From Verrucomicrobiota bacterium (GTDB lineage Bacteria > Auribacterota > JABMQX01 > JAFGEW01), in assembly GCA_016931415.1 (NCBI GenBank), contig JAFGEW010000006.1, positions 92,310 to 125,039 of the forward strand: a stretch of 32,730 nucleotides of DNA. The letters run 5' to 3'. Both the position numbers and the translations under genes were made by a program. The notes beneath the pieces are model-generated. The model made no database searches and was not told where the DNA came from. It saw nothing but the letters and a program-made list of their open reading frames with translations. Shown here piece by piece: positions 1-8,523 of the stretch (positions within the stretch are counted from its first letter, which is position 1; each line of letters begins with the position of its first letter).

Positions 1-2
1 CC

Positions 3-281
3 GGCCAGGTCTGGATGCAGATCGTCAGTGCACCTGATGCGCCGACCGACAGCCCGAGGCAGGCGGCCCAGGACGCCGAGCACCGCACGGCGCTTTGGAG
101 GGCCGTTGACGGGTTGCCCTCCGAGCTGCGGGTAACCCTGGAATTGCAGGCTTTGCACGGGCTCAAGTACCGCGAGGTGGCCGAGGTGCTCGGCATCCCG
201 CTCGGCACCGTGCAGTCCCGCATCCACAACGCGATCAAGCTGCTCCGAAAGGCGTTCCGAGACGAAGCCGTCATCGCCTGA
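3..281 (+). CDS. ECF-type RNA polymerase sigma factor, C-terminal part (5' truncated by window)
   Basis: The reading frame is open from the first bases, so the N-terminal region 2 lies outside the window. About 92 residues are visible. The C-terminal half has the region 4 helix-turn-helix pattern of sigma-70 family proteins: LPSELRVTLELQALHGLKY, then REVAEVLGIPLGTVQSRIH, ending in a basic helix. Region 4 recognises the -35 element. The next gene is a membrane protein of anti-sigma type, which is the usual partner of an ECF sigma factor. The class and target promoters cannot be read from this fragment. Its position directly ahead of a secretion operon suggests it controls that operon and probably itself. 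Confidence 0.88.
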   Translation, partial: GQVWMQIVSAPDAPTDSPRQAAQDAEHRTALWRAVDGLPSELRVTLELQALHGLKYREVAEVLGIPLGTVQSRIHNAIKLLRKAFRDEAVIA

Positions 282-355
282 ACACGAGCGATGATCCCCG
301 TTTCAGCGCGGCTTTGGTCCGGACGCCTTCCTTCCGAAGATACTGCCAGGTCCAG

Positions 356-384
356 GCGTGGGCAAGCCGTCCCACGCGAGGAGG
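356..384 (+). promoter_or_regulatory. Hairpin abutting the Shine-Dalgarno of the anti-sigma gene
   Basis: A perfect 7-bp inverted repeat, GCGTGGG (356-362) and CCCACGC (371-377), encloses an 8-base loop. The Shine-Dalgarno GAGGAGG follows at once (378-384), nine bases before ATG 394. The stem and ribosome site are seen directly. An effect on translation is inference. The rest of the 112-base gap after the sigma gene shows no recognisable promoter. Confidence 0.4.
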
Positions 385-393
385 CGACAGAAC

Positions 394-1107
394 ATGAAGC
401 CGAACGACAAACAGACAAACACCGATGATCTGCTGATCGACTACGCGCTTGGCGAGATTGACCCCAAGGACAAAGTGCGGGTCGAGCTGATGCTTGCCCA
501 GAATCCCGAACTGATGCGCGAGGCCCGGGCGCTCAAGCGAATGGCTTCGCACATGGGGGTCTCGATGATCACCCCATCGCCGCAGCTCACAAGTCGCGTT
601 CGTCACGCCGCTTACGAGGCCCGCGCGCGGCGCGGCGGCTGGCGGTTCATAGGGGACGCACTGCGGCGGCCGATGACGGCGGCGGTGGCCGGACTCGTGG
701 TGGCGGCGCTGGTGATCGCGCTGGTCGGCCCGTCGGTGTGGCGCACGTCGGACCAAGGGACCACCACGAGCCCGGTTGGAGACGCGGGCTCCATGCCGGA
801 GGACCTGAGGACCTTCCTCAGAGCGAACCAGCAGCAACTGCAAAAGCTGCGACGCGGCGAGGCACTGGACTCGGAGCGGTTCTCGATCGCGGCCGGCAAC
901 GCCATGGTGCTTGCGGAGAAGGCGACGGACTCGCAACGTGCTGTGCTGGTGGATATTGAGGTAATCTGGAGGCATGGCCATGACCGCGTCAACTCCGTCG
1001 GATATTTGTCCGATGATATCGTTATGGAGTTGAAGAACTTAGCAGCTCAGAAGCAGCTCATCGATCGGATCGAGCAGCTTCTGGATGCCGTGGCAAAGGG
1101 GGAGTAG
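394..1107 (+). CDS. Membrane-anchored anti-sigma factor-like protein
   Basis: A 237-residue protein. ATG 394 was chosen because it has a strong Shine-Dalgarno (GAGGAGG) at 378-384; an upstream in-frame GTG at 358 lies inside a hairpin. Residues about 10-60 (LLIDYALGEIDPKDKVRVEL, then AQNPELMREARAL) match the helical anti-sigma domain layout of RskA/zf-HC2-type proteins, but no zinc-binding His/Cys cluster is present. One transmembrane helix lies near residues 96-116 (AAVAGLVVAALVIALVG). The C-terminal half, presumably periplasmic, is helical and charged, with no recognised sensor fold. Directly downstream of an ECF sigma factor, it should hold that sigma at the membrane until signalled. The stop is only 3 bases from the first T2SS gene. 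Confidence 0.7.
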   Translation: MKPNDKQTNTDDLLIDYALGEIDPKDKVRVELMLAQNPELMREARALKRMASHMGVSMITPSPQLTSRVRHAAYEARARRGGWRFIGDALRRPMTAAVAGLVVAALVIALVGPSVWRTSDQGTTTSPVGDAGSMPEDLRTFLRANQQQLQKLRRGEALDSERFSIAAGNAMVLAEKATDSQRAVLVDIEVIWRHGHDRVNSVGYLSDDIVMELKNLAAQKQLIDRIEQLLDAVAKGE

Positions 1108-1110
1108 ACA

Positions 1111-1683
1111 ATGTGGCGCATCTGCCGTCTTCTCACGAGGCGGCGCCTCATCTTGGCCAATCTCGCCCTGGGAGTGGCCTTCGTGCTGGTGGCCGTTGAT
1201 GCGGCTTGCCCGCTGGTCAAACGGCCGAGCAGCATCGTTGAGGCGGCGGATCGGCCTGCGGAGGCCGCCTCATCGCTGGTCCGTGCGCCCGTCCGGGTCG
1301 CCATGCTTGATGACTACACTCGTATAATGACGATCAACGACATCTTTGCGCGCAAGGCGCTCTGGCCTCCGCCTCCGCCGCCCCCGCCTCCGCCCCAGCC
1401 GCCGAAGGATCCGAACTGGACGCTTGTCGGGCTATGGGAAGTTCAGGATGGCGTATGGCGCGCGGCGATCTTCGACAGGGCAATCCGGCCCAGGGGGCAG
1501 GATGTGACCGTGGGGGAAGGCGCACGGCTTCGCGCGCGCGACTACGGGGTGATCATCACTGAGGTCACCAGAGATTCTGTCCGCTTCGAGATTCACCCAG
1601 ACGCGCACACGTTCGTCTACCAGCGGACTCTGACGTGGAGCGGTATCCGGGCTGTGGACAACGGACCGGAGGCAAGGAGGTAG
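1111..1683 (+). CDS. GspC-like inner-membrane protein without PDZ domain (copy 1)
   Basis: A 190-residue protein with one N-terminal membrane segment (about residues 13-32, LILANLALGVAFVLVAVDAA). A short linker with a NDIFARK motif follows, then a run of ten prolines (bases 1366-1395) and a beta-rich periplasmic domain. It is a paralogue of the next gene: both share a basic N-terminus RxLT(R/K)R before the membrane helix, WTxVG, VITEVTxDxVRxEI and a closing WSG. This copy stops just after WSG, where the next protein continues into a PDZ domain. GspC links the secretin to the inner-membrane platform, so this is probably a short GspC variant. The Shine-Dalgarno overlaps the stop of the anti-sigma gene. 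The proline run should need EF-P for efficient translation. Confidence 0.62.
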   Translation: MWRICRLLTRRRLILANLALGVAFVLVAVDAACPLVKRPSSIVEAADRPAEAASSLVRAPVRVAMLDDYTRIMTINDIFARKALWPPPPPPPPPPQPPKDPNWTLVGLWEVQDGVWRAAIFDRAIRPRGQDVTVGEGARLRARDYGVIITEVTRDSVRFEIHPDAHTFVYQRTLTWSGIRAVDNGPEARR

Positions 1684-1686
1684 GCA

Positions 1687-2661
1687 ATGCGGATTCTGAC
1701 CAAGCGCAATCTCATGCTGGGCAACATGGCGCTCGGGTTCATCTTTCTGCTCGTGGCGTTCTTTGCTGTCCGTCCGCTGTTCCAGGCGGGCGGCGCCATC
1801 GACGTGGTGACGGTTGGCGGAGGCGGTCCGCCGCGCACCGGCAGCGGCATGGAGGCCGAGCGTGAGCGCTACGAGGCGATGAAGTCGCAGTACCCGCAGG
1901 TCATTGGGGTCAACAACATCTTTGTGCCAAAGGTGCCGAAGCCGGCGGTGGTCGTTGTGGCGAAGAAGCTGGATCCGCTGGTGCCGCCGCCGTGGACGTT
2001 CGTTGGCGCTTATAGCCCCGACGGAGAAGGCAAGACGTGGATCGCGTATATCCGGGAGGGAGCGGCTCGAAACCCGCGCGATCCGCGCCCGACGACGGCC
2101 GAAGATATCCGAGTCGAGGTCGGGCAACGTTTCCCCAAGTACATGGTGGTGATCACCGAGGTGACCGCCGACTACGTGCGCTATGAGATCCGCGATGACG
2201 AGAACTTCCGGTCCGAGGAGCACTTCGTGCCGGTGGAAGCGGCCAAGCGCGCCACGAAGCTCGACAAGGACTGGAGCGGGATCATCGTTCCGGCCTCCGC
2301 GAACAGCTACGTCGTGGATATGATTGTATTCGAGAAGGAGCTCAAGATCCTGGCAGGCCCGGAGGGCGACTGGGTGATGACGCTGGTCAACAGCGTCGAA
2401 GCCGAGCAATACCGGCCCGGGGCTGAAGACGCTCCGCTTCAGGGCTACCGCGTGCTCGCGTTCAAGCCGGAGAGCCCGCTCAACGAGCTCGGTCTCGAGC
2501 GTCAGGACGTCATCATCGGCCTGGGCGGCAAACCAATCACCGATCCGGACCACGGGCTCGAGATGCTGCGCGAGGCGCTCGCTGGCAATGAGATCAAGCT
2601 TCACGTGACTCGCTCGGGGAGGGACAGGTATATTCAAATCAAACTGAACCGGTTTGAGTGA
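1687..2661 (+). CDS. gspC: GspC-like T2SS inner-membrane protein with C-terminal PDZ
   Basis: A 324-residue protein starting at ATG 1687 behind AAGGAGG. It has one N-terminal transmembrane helix (about residues 11-30, LGNMALGFIFLLVAFFAV), a glycine-rich linker, the motif VIGVNNIFVPK, and a homology-region-like beta domain (WTFVGAY to DWSG). A C-terminal PDZ domain covers about residues 245-320 (GYRVLAFKPESPLNELGL, then QDVIIGLGGKPITDPDHG). This order of membrane helix, HR-like domain and PDZ is that of GspC, which recruits substrates and couples secretin to platform. It follows its shorter paralogue by 3 bases and precedes gspD. Confidence 0.78.
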   Translation: MRILTKRNLMLGNMALGFIFLLVAFFAVRPLFQAGGAIDVVTVGGGGPPRTGSGMEAERERYEAMKSQYPQVIGVNNIFVPKVPKPAVVVVAKKLDPLVPPPWTFVGAYSPDGEGKTWIAYIREGAARNPRDPRPTTAEDIRVEVGQRFPKYMVVITEVTADYVRYEIRDDENFRSEEHFVPVEAAKRATKLDKDWSGIIVPASANSYVVDMIVFEKELKILAGPEGDWVMTLVNSVEAEQYRPGAEDAPLQGYRVLAFKPESPLNELGLERQDVIIGLGGKPITDPDHGLEMLREALAGNEIKLHVTRSGRDRYIQIKLNRFE

Positions 2662-2717
2662 GCCGCGCCCGCGGAGCGGGTGGATGCTGGAAACATGAGG
2701 TCTGGGGAGAGACTCTG

Positions 2718-4952
2718 ATGCTGGAAGTGCCACGACTGGGGAGCCGGAGGGAGACGATGCCGACGCGCGGTGTGTCTCCGTGGGCAGTGTTCTGCGTCGC
2801 CGTCATTGGCTTCGTCTTGTTAGGCGGAGCGGCGGTGTTCGCGCAGGACGTCGGGCCCGATGACGAGCAACTGGAGGAGGAGACGCCGGAGGAGCCAACC
2901 GCGCCGGTTACGCCGGACGCGCCGGACACGCCGGTCGCGCCGGACACGCCGGTCGCGCCGGACGAGGGCACGGAGCCCAAGCGGGAGTTGTACAACATTG
3001 GCAACTTCACGAACGCGCAGATTCCGACCGTGATCGAGACGGTGGCCGGGCATCTCAAAGTGAACTTCCTTCTTCCGGATCAGTTGCAGGGGACCGTCAC
3101 GCTCAAGTGCAAGCGGCTGCTGCCCAAGGACGAGGCGCTCGACATTCTGCGGGCGATCCTCGACGAGGAAGGGTACTACATCATCGAGTCGCCCTATTTC
3201 CTCAAGGTCGTCCAGAAGGGCCCGCTCACCGCCTCGCAACCGACCGAGGATCTGGTTATCCTCCGGGGTGACGTCGAATTGGGCGAGAGCGACCGGCCGG
3301 TGACGGCCATTCTGGTGCTGAACTATATCGAAGCCCAGGAGGTCTTCCAGGTCCTGAGCCAGCTCCGGGACCGGACAGCGCTGCTGGCGCTGCTGCCGCG
3401 TACCAACGCGATCATCGTCAAAGACACCGAGGCGCGGGTGAGCTACCTCATGAAGATCGTCGAGGCGCTCGATGTGCCTGGGACCAAGGGCACGGTGACG
3501 GTCAAGCGGGTCGAGTACGCCGACGCCGGCGAACTGGCCGATACGCTCACAGAGGTGCTCGGCGGCCAGGGGCCCAGCCCGATCAATGTGGGTGCCGAGA
3601 TGGTCGAGGGCGGGATGCCCATGGTTCCGGGCGCGGTGCTTACCCGGCTGTCAGAGGGGATCAAGATCATCCCTGATCGGCGGCTCAACTCGCTGATCAT
3701 CGTCGCTTCGGAACGCGAGACCGAGCAGGTGCTCGGTCTGATCGCCAAGTTGGATGTCCCACCCCCCGTGGACATCTACCCGATCCACATCTACCAGTGC
3801 AACAACCAGGAGGCCGAGAAGCTGGCCAGCATGCTGACGGATTTCGCGGGCAAGCGGCCGCCGATCGAGGGCGGACAAGCGGGCCAGCCCGCGCGTGGCC
3901 AAGGCCAGGAGCCGGAGGTGTTCTTCATCGCCGACAAGGCGACGAACAAGATCCTTGTGGCCGCCTCCCCCATTGACTGGGACATCTATAAAAACGTGCT
4001 CGCAGAACTCGACCAGCCACAGCCGCAGGTGCTCGTCGAGGTTTGGATCGTCGAGGTAAGCTCGGACGACCAGTTCAGCCTCGGCGTGGACTGGCAGACG
4101 CGCGGGCCGCGGTTCGACACGCGCCTCGGACCGAGCGTGCAGGAAGCCGGGATCGCTTCGAGCACGGGTACGGGGCTGGGCGACGTGTTTTCGGGCGAAG
4201 GGTTCAACCGCGGATTCAACCTGGCGATGCGCAGCTTCAGCAACACGCGCATCACGATCGGCGGCAAGACCTATATAGTCCCCGACATCGACGCCTACCT
4301 CAAGGCGCTGTCGGAGACGACCAAAGTCCGCGTGCTCTCGTCACCCAAGCTGCTGACGCTCAACTACGAGGAGTCCAAGGTTGACGTGACCAACCAGATC
4401 TCGATCTCGAACTCGACGGTCACAGGGGCCGGTGACACACGCGACGTGGTCGAAACCTTCAGCCGTGAGAGAGTCGGCATCCAGCTCACGTTCACGCCGC
4501 AAATCAACGCCGACGACTACGTGATCATGACAGTGAACTTGACGGTGTCGAGCGTTGTCGGTGCCGACATCACCGAGGCCGGCACGCGACCGGTGATCGC
4601 CGAGCGTGTGACGAGCAACAAGGTCCGGGTCGAGGACGGCCAGACAATCATTATGAGCGGGCTGCGGCGCCACGACACGACCAAGTCGGTTGTGCGCGTG
4701 CCGGTGCTCGGGCGGATTCCGATCGTCGGACTGCTGTTCCGCAGCACGAGCACGATCGACCTGCAGACCAACCTGATGATCTTCATCACACCACACATCG
4801 TTATCGACACGCCGGACATGATGGCGGCCACCGAGGCGATGCAGAGCCAGGATCTCGAGCGTGAGCGGAGCCGCTTCACGATCGACCCCAAGGAGTGGCG
4901 CAAGATCCAGCAGCGGCACCAGCGCGAGGCGGGCAACGGCGGCGTCTGGTGA
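2718..4952 (+). CDS. gspD: Type II secretion secretin GspD
   Basis: A 744-residue protein from ATG 2718 (GGGGAGAG ahead). An in-frame GTG at 2658 overlapping the previous stop is less likely. ATG 2757 would give a textbook signal peptide (hydrophobic WAVFCVAVIGFVLLGGAAVF, then AQ) and is a good alternative. After the signal comes an acidic, proline-rich repeat segment, then N0 (NIGNFTNAQIPTVIETVAGH), N1-N3 modules, and the secretin barrel. The barrel is recognised by VRVLSSPKLLTLNYEESKV, GIQLTFTPQI, VEDGQTIIMSGL and VPVLGRIPIVGLLF, ending NLMIFITPHIV. It forms the outer-membrane channel. No pilotin gene is evident nearby. Confidence 0.95.
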   Translation: MLEVPRLGSRRETMPTRGVSPWAVFCVAVIGFVLLGGAAVFAQDVGPDDEQLEEETPEEPTAPVTPDAPDTPVAPDTPVAPDEGTEPKRELYNIGNFTNAQIPTVIETVAGHLKVNFLLPDQLQGTVTLKCKRLLPKDEALDILRAILDEEGYYIIESPYFLKVVQKGPLTASQPTEDLVILRGDVELGESDRPVTAILVLNYIEAQEVFQVLSQLRDRTALLALLPRTNAIIVKDTEARVSYLMKIVEALDVPGTKGTVTVKRVEYADAGELADTLTEVLGGQGPSPINVGAEMVEGGMPMVPGAVLTRLSEGIKIIPDRRLNSLIIVASERETEQVLGLIAKLDVPPPVDIYPIHIYQCNNQEAEKLASMLTDFAGKRPPIEGGQAGQPARGQGQEPEVFFIADKATNKILVAASPIDWDIYKNVLAELDQPQPQVLVEVWIVEVSSDDQFSLGVDWQTRGPRFDTRLGPSVQEAGIASSTGTGLGDVFSGEGFNRGFNLAMRSFSNTRITIGGKTYIVPDIDAYLKALSETTKVRVLSSPKLLTLNYEESKVDVTNQISISNSTVTGAGDTRDVVETFSRERVGIQLTFTPQINADDYVIMTVNLTVSSVVGADITEAGTRPVIAERVTSNKVRVEDGQTIIMSGLRRHDTTKSVVRVPVLGRIPIVGLLFRSTSTIDLQTNLMIFITPHIVIDTPDMMAATEAMQSQDLERERSRFTIDPKEWRKIQQRHQREAGNGGVW
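2903..2963 (+). repeat. 18-bp tandem repeat in gspD encoding a Pro/Asp/Thr linker
   Basis: Two identical adjacent 18-base units (2921-2938 and 2939-2956, GCCGGACACGCCGGTCGC) are preceded by a 15/18 match (2903-2920) and followed by a 7-base partial unit. They encode repeats of APDTPV just after the signal peptide of the secretin. Such repeats can change copy number by slippage. The unit is a multiple of three, so the frame would be kept. Confidence 0.85.
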
Positions 4953-4988
4953 CCTTGCGGCACGGCGCGGCTTTACGAGAGAGGCGAT

Positions 4989-6704
4989 ATGACACGACGA
5001 CTCATCGGCGAGATCCTCGTTTCGAACGAGGCGTGCACACAGACCCAGATCGACGAGTGCATCGCGGTGCTCAAGTCGCAGGGCAACAGCCGCCGGCTTG
5101 GCGAGATCCTCGTCGAGCGCGGCCACATCACTGAGGACGACCTGCTCGAGGCGCTCGGGCTGCAGCTCGGCGTCCCGTTCGTGCGCGAGATCCAGGAGGA
5201 CATCGTCGACAAGGACTTGCTCTCGAAAGTGCCGATCAACTTCGCCAAGAAGCACCGGGTCATGCCGCTCTACACCGACGACGGGACCGTGACGGTGGCC
5301 GTGGCCGATCCGATGAACATGCAGGCGCTCGACGACATCGCGCTGCTGCTGCACAAAGACGTCGAGATCATGATCAGCCGGCCCTCGAGCATCATCGAAG
5401 CGATCAACGCCTGCTACCACCAGAGTGCGCGCGCGGCGCAGAACGTCGTCGAGCGCATGCAGGAGGAGGAAGAAGAGCGCGGCGAGGTCTACACAATCGA
5501 GGAGGCGTCTGAGGATCTGCTCGAGATCTCGGACAAGGCGCCGATCATCAAGCTCGTCAACGTCATTATTCTCCAGGCGCTCAAGGAGCGGGCGAGCGAC
5601 ATCCACTTCGAGGCCTACGAGCGCGACCTCGTCGTGCGGTACCGCATCGACGGGGTGCTCTACAAGCGGATCACGCCGCCGAAGCACTATCATGCGGCGA
5701 TCGTGTCGCGTATCAAGATCATGGCCAAGCTCAACATCGCCGAGAAGCGCCTGCCTCAGGACGGCAAGATCTCCATCCGGGTGGCGAACCGCGAGGTGGA
5801 CATCCGCGTCTCGGTCATTCCGACGATCTTCGGCGAGCGCGTCGTGCTCCGCCTGCTGGACCGGAGTTCGGTGTTCATCGAGCTCGAGGAGCTCGGGGTC
5901 ATCGAGGACGTTTTCGAGCGCTTCACCAAGCTCATCAAGCTCTCGCACGGCATCATCCTGGTGACCGGGCCGACGGGCTCGGGCAAGACGACCACGCTCT
6001 ATGCGGCGCTGAGCCGCATCAATGCCGAGACGGTCAACATCATCACCGTCGAGGACCCGGTCGAGTACCAGCTTCCCGGCATCGCGCAGATCCAGGTCAA
6101 GCCGAAGATCAACCTGACGTTCGCCAACGGGCTGCGCTCGATTCTACGCCAGGACCCGGACGTGGTGATGGTCGGCGAGATCCGCGACTACGAGACGGCC
6201 GAGATCGCCACGCACGCTTCGCTCACGGGTCACCTCGTGTTCTCGACGCTGCACACGAACGATTCGGCCGGGGCGATCACGCGGCTCATCGACATGGGCA
6301 TCGAGCCGTACCTCGTGTCGTCGTCGGTGATCGCGATCGCCGCGCAGCGGCTCGTGCGCCGGATCTGCCCGCACTGCAAAGCGCCGCTCGAAGTCGACGA
6401 GGTCCAGCTCAGGGAGATCGGGTTGACGCCCGCACTGCTGCCGGACGGGCATGTCTTCCGCGGCGCGGGCTGCAACAAGTGTCTCGGCAGCGGCTACATG
6501 GGCCGGACGGCGATCTTCGAGCTCCTCGTCATGGACAGCCAGGCGCGGCGGCTCACGCTCGAGCGGGTGGACTCCGGCACGATCAAGGAGAAAGCCGTCG
6601 AGCGCGGCATGCGCACGCTGCGCGCGGACGGGGCGCGCAAGGTGGCGTTGGGGGAGACGACGATCGACGAAGTGCTCCGCGTCACCCAGGAAGACATTCT
6701 CTAG
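4989..6704 (+). CDS. gspE: Type II secretion ATPase GspE
   Basis: A 571-residue protein, normal length for GspE/PilB. The N-terminal MshEN-like domain (about 1-150) carries the RRLGEILVERGHITEDDL type repeat. The ATPase core has Walker A GPTGSGKTTT (about residue 327), then an Asp box and Walker B DPDVVMVGEIRD (residues 389-400). A His box follows in THASLTGHLVFSTLHTND. A four-cysteine zinc site (C460-x2-C463 and C495-x2-C498) is intact and typical of GspE/PilB. It powers pseudopilus assembly from the cytoplasmic face. It sits 36 bases after gspD, with a GAGAGAGG ribosome site before ATG 4989. Confidence 0.96.
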   Translation: MTRRLIGEILVSNEACTQTQIDECIAVLKSQGNSRRLGEILVERGHITEDDLLEALGLQLGVPFVREIQEDIVDKDLLSKVPINFAKKHRVMPLYTDDGTVTVAVADPMNMQALDDIALLLHKDVEIMISRPSSIIEAINACYHQSARAAQNVVERMQEEEEERGEVYTIEEASEDLLEISDKAPIIKLVNVIILQALKERASDIHFEAYERDLVVRYRIDGVLYKRITPPKHYHAAIVSRIKIMAKLNIAEKRLPQDGKISIRVANREVDIRVSVIPTIFGERVVLRLLDRSSVFIELEELGVIEDVFERFTKLIKLSHGIILVTGPTGSGKTTTLYAALSRINAETVNIITVEDPVEYQLPGIAQIQVKPKINLTFANGLRSILRQDPDVVMVGEIRDYETAEIATHASLTGHLVFSTLHTNDSAGAITRLIDMGIEPYLVSSSVIAIAAQRLVRRICPHCKAPLEVDEVQLREIGLTPALLPDGHVFRGAGCNKCLGSGYMGRTAIFELLVMDSQARRLTLERVDSGTIKEKAVERGMRTLRADGARKVALGETTIDEVLRVTQEDIL

Positions 6705-6734
6705 CGACGACACGACAGCGGGGAACCGGGAGCC

Positions 6735-7958
6735 ATGCCGGTCTATGAGTACAAGGCTTACGACGCCGCGGGTGCGGCGGTCTCGGGCATCATCGACGCC
6801 GATACGCCCAAGGACGCGCGCGCCAAACTGCGGCGCCAGAATGTGTTCGTCACGAAGGTCGAGGAGGCCGGCGAAGGCGTCTCACTCACGAGCGAGGTGA
6901 AGGTCTCGCGGCTGTGGCGGCGGGTCCGGCGCCAGGACGTGGTGGTCATGACGCGCCAGCTCGCCACGCTCGTGCGTTCGGGCATGCCGCTGATCCAGGC
7001 GCTCACGGCAATCAGCGAGCAGCTCGAAGGCTACCCGATGCAGCGCATCGTCTACAGCGTTCGCGAGCAGGTCAACGCGGGCGAGCCGCTGGCCGATGCG
7101 CTCGAGCAGCACCCGAAGCTGTTCAACGAGCTCTACGTCAACCTGGTGCGCGCGGGCGAGGCAGCCGGCGTGCTCGAGACGGTGCTCGTGCGGCTGGCCG
7201 ACTACATGGAGGCGGTGCAGAAGCAGCGCTCGAAGGTGCTCTCGAGCATGATCTACCCGGCGCTCATGGTGGTGGTCGGCTCGGGCGTGTTGCTGTTCCT
7301 CATGACATTTGTCGTGCCGCGGCTGACGCAGATCTTCACTGAGATGGGCCAGAACCTGCCGGTGGCGACGCAGATCCTCATCGCGATCAGCGGGTTCCTC
7401 GGGAGCTGGCGGTTTCTTGTGCTCATCGCGGTGGTGGTGGCGCTCGTGGTCATCGTGCGGTTCAACACGCGCACGGGCCGGGGCCGCCTCCTGCTGGACC
7501 GGCTGAGACTGCGGGTGCCGGTGGCGGGGTCGCTGGCGCGCAAGATCGCCGTGTCGCGCTTTGCGCGGACGTTCGGTACGCTGCTCGCGGGAGGGATCCA
7601 GGTGCTCAAGGCGCTCGAGATCGTCCAGGGCGTTATCGGCAATGCCGTGATCAGCCAGGCGATCTCCGAGGCGCGCGAGCGCATCGGCGAGGGGGCCTCG
7701 ATCAGCGACGAGCTTCGCAGGAGCCAGGAGTTCCCACCGATCGTGGTGCACATGGTCGCCGTGGGCGAGGCGAGCGGCAGCCTCGAGGAGATGCTGCTCA
7801 ACGTGGCCGACACCTACGACAACGAGGTTGAGATCGCCACGAACAGCCTCATCGCGCTCATCGAGCCGCTCATGATTGTGCTTATGGGGCTGATCGTCGG
7901 TTTCATCGTGCTGTCGATTCTACTGCCCATATTCGAGATGAACCGGTTTGCCCGCTAG
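6735..7958 (+). CDS. gspF: Type II secretion platform protein GspF
   Basis: A 407-residue polytopic membrane protein. It begins MPVYEYKAYDAAGAAVSGII, the usual GspF/PilC start. Two related cytoplasmic four-helix domains (about 70-195 and 270-400) are visible, each with the LARxFGTLLxxGxxxLxAL type pattern. Three membrane segments lie near residues 170-200, 215-245 and 370-400 (IVLMGLIVGFIVLSILLPIF). GspF is the inner-membrane rotor or platform acting with GspE and GspL/M. It lies 30 bases downstream of gspE with its own ribosome site (GGGAG). Confidence 0.95.
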   Translation: MPVYEYKAYDAAGAAVSGIIDADTPKDARAKLRRQNVFVTKVEEAGEGVSLTSEVKVSRLWRRVRRQDVVVMTRQLATLVRSGMPLIQALTAISEQLEGYPMQRIVYSVREQVNAGEPLADALEQHPKLFNELYVNLVRAGEAAGVLETVLVRLADYMEAVQKQRSKVLSSMIYPALMVVVGSGVLLFLMTFVVPRLTQIFTEMGQNLPVATQILIAISGFLGSWRFLVLIAVVVALVVIVRFNTRTGRGRLLLDRLRLRVPVAGSLARKIAVSRFARTFGTLLAGGIQVLKALEIVQGVIGNAVISQAISEARERIGEGASISDELRRSQEFPPIVVHMVAVGEASGSLEEMLLNVADTYDNEVEIATNSLIALIEPLMIVLMGLIVGFIVLSILLPIFEMNRFAR

Positions 7959-8008
7959 GGGCCGCCGCGGACGGCGGCTGGGCGGGAGAGACGACAAGGA
8001 GTTGGAGA

Positions 8009-8467
8009 ATGTCACAGAGCAGACCGTTCCAGATGCGGGCACGCCAGGGTTTCACGCTCATCGAGCTGCTCGTGGTGATTGCCATTCTCGGCATCCTGGC
8101 TGGCGTGGTGAGCTTCAGCGTCTTCCGGGAGGTTGACAAGGCGCGCGTGACGGCGGCTGAGCAGCAGATCGCGCAGATCAAGGTGGCCATGCAGAAGTAC
8201 TGCCTGGACGTTGGCTCGCCTCCGTCCAACGACGTGGGGCTGCAAGCGCTGATCGAGCGGCCCAGCGAAGAGAACCAGGCCAAGTTGTGGGGCGGGCCGT
8301 ACCTGGAGACGGACGAGATCCCGCTCGACCCGTGGAGACGCCCATACATCTATCGCACGACGGACAGCGAGGCGGTGCCGTTCGAGGTTATCTCCTACGG
8401 CAAGGACGGCGTCGAGGGCGGCGAGGGTACGAACGCCGATATCTCGAGTCGCAAGCTCGGCCGCTAA
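8009..8467 (+). CDS. gspG: Major pseudopilin GspG
   Basis: A 152-residue protein with a 14-residue basic leader, then cleavage between G14 and F15. It is followed by FTLIELLVVIAILGILAGVV with the conserved Glu at +5. The C-terminus has the T2SS pseudopilin signatures DPWRRPYIYR and a Ca-binding loop with GGEGTNADISS. GspG polymerises into the pseudopilus after processing by a prepilin peptidase, which is not encoded in this window. It is preceded by AAGGAG and is the first of five pseudopilin genes in the usual G-H-I-J-K order. Confidence 0.96.
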   Translation: MSQSRPFQMRARQGFTLIELLVVIAILGILAGVVSFSVFREVDKARVTAAEQQIAQIKVAMQKYCLDVGSPPSNDVGLQALIERPSEENQAKLWGGPYLETDEIPLDPWRRPYIYRTTDSEAVPFEVISYGKDGVEGGEGTNADISSRKLGR

Positions 8468-8523
8468 CAGCTTCTGTCAGAGCAACCCGCGGCCCGAGGG
8501 CAAGGACTCCGGGTCAGGCTTGG

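Noticed and set aside
1432-2733. 433-residue minus-strand open frame opposite the gspC pair
   Set aside because: Antisense to genes with strong ribosome sites and family motifs; the translation has no recognisable domain.
4341-5948. 535-residue open frame on the minus strand opposite gspD and gspE
   Set aside because: It lies antisense to two clearly recognised genes, its translation is rich in Asp, Arg, His and Leu without domain motifs, and such shadows are common in high-GC DNA.
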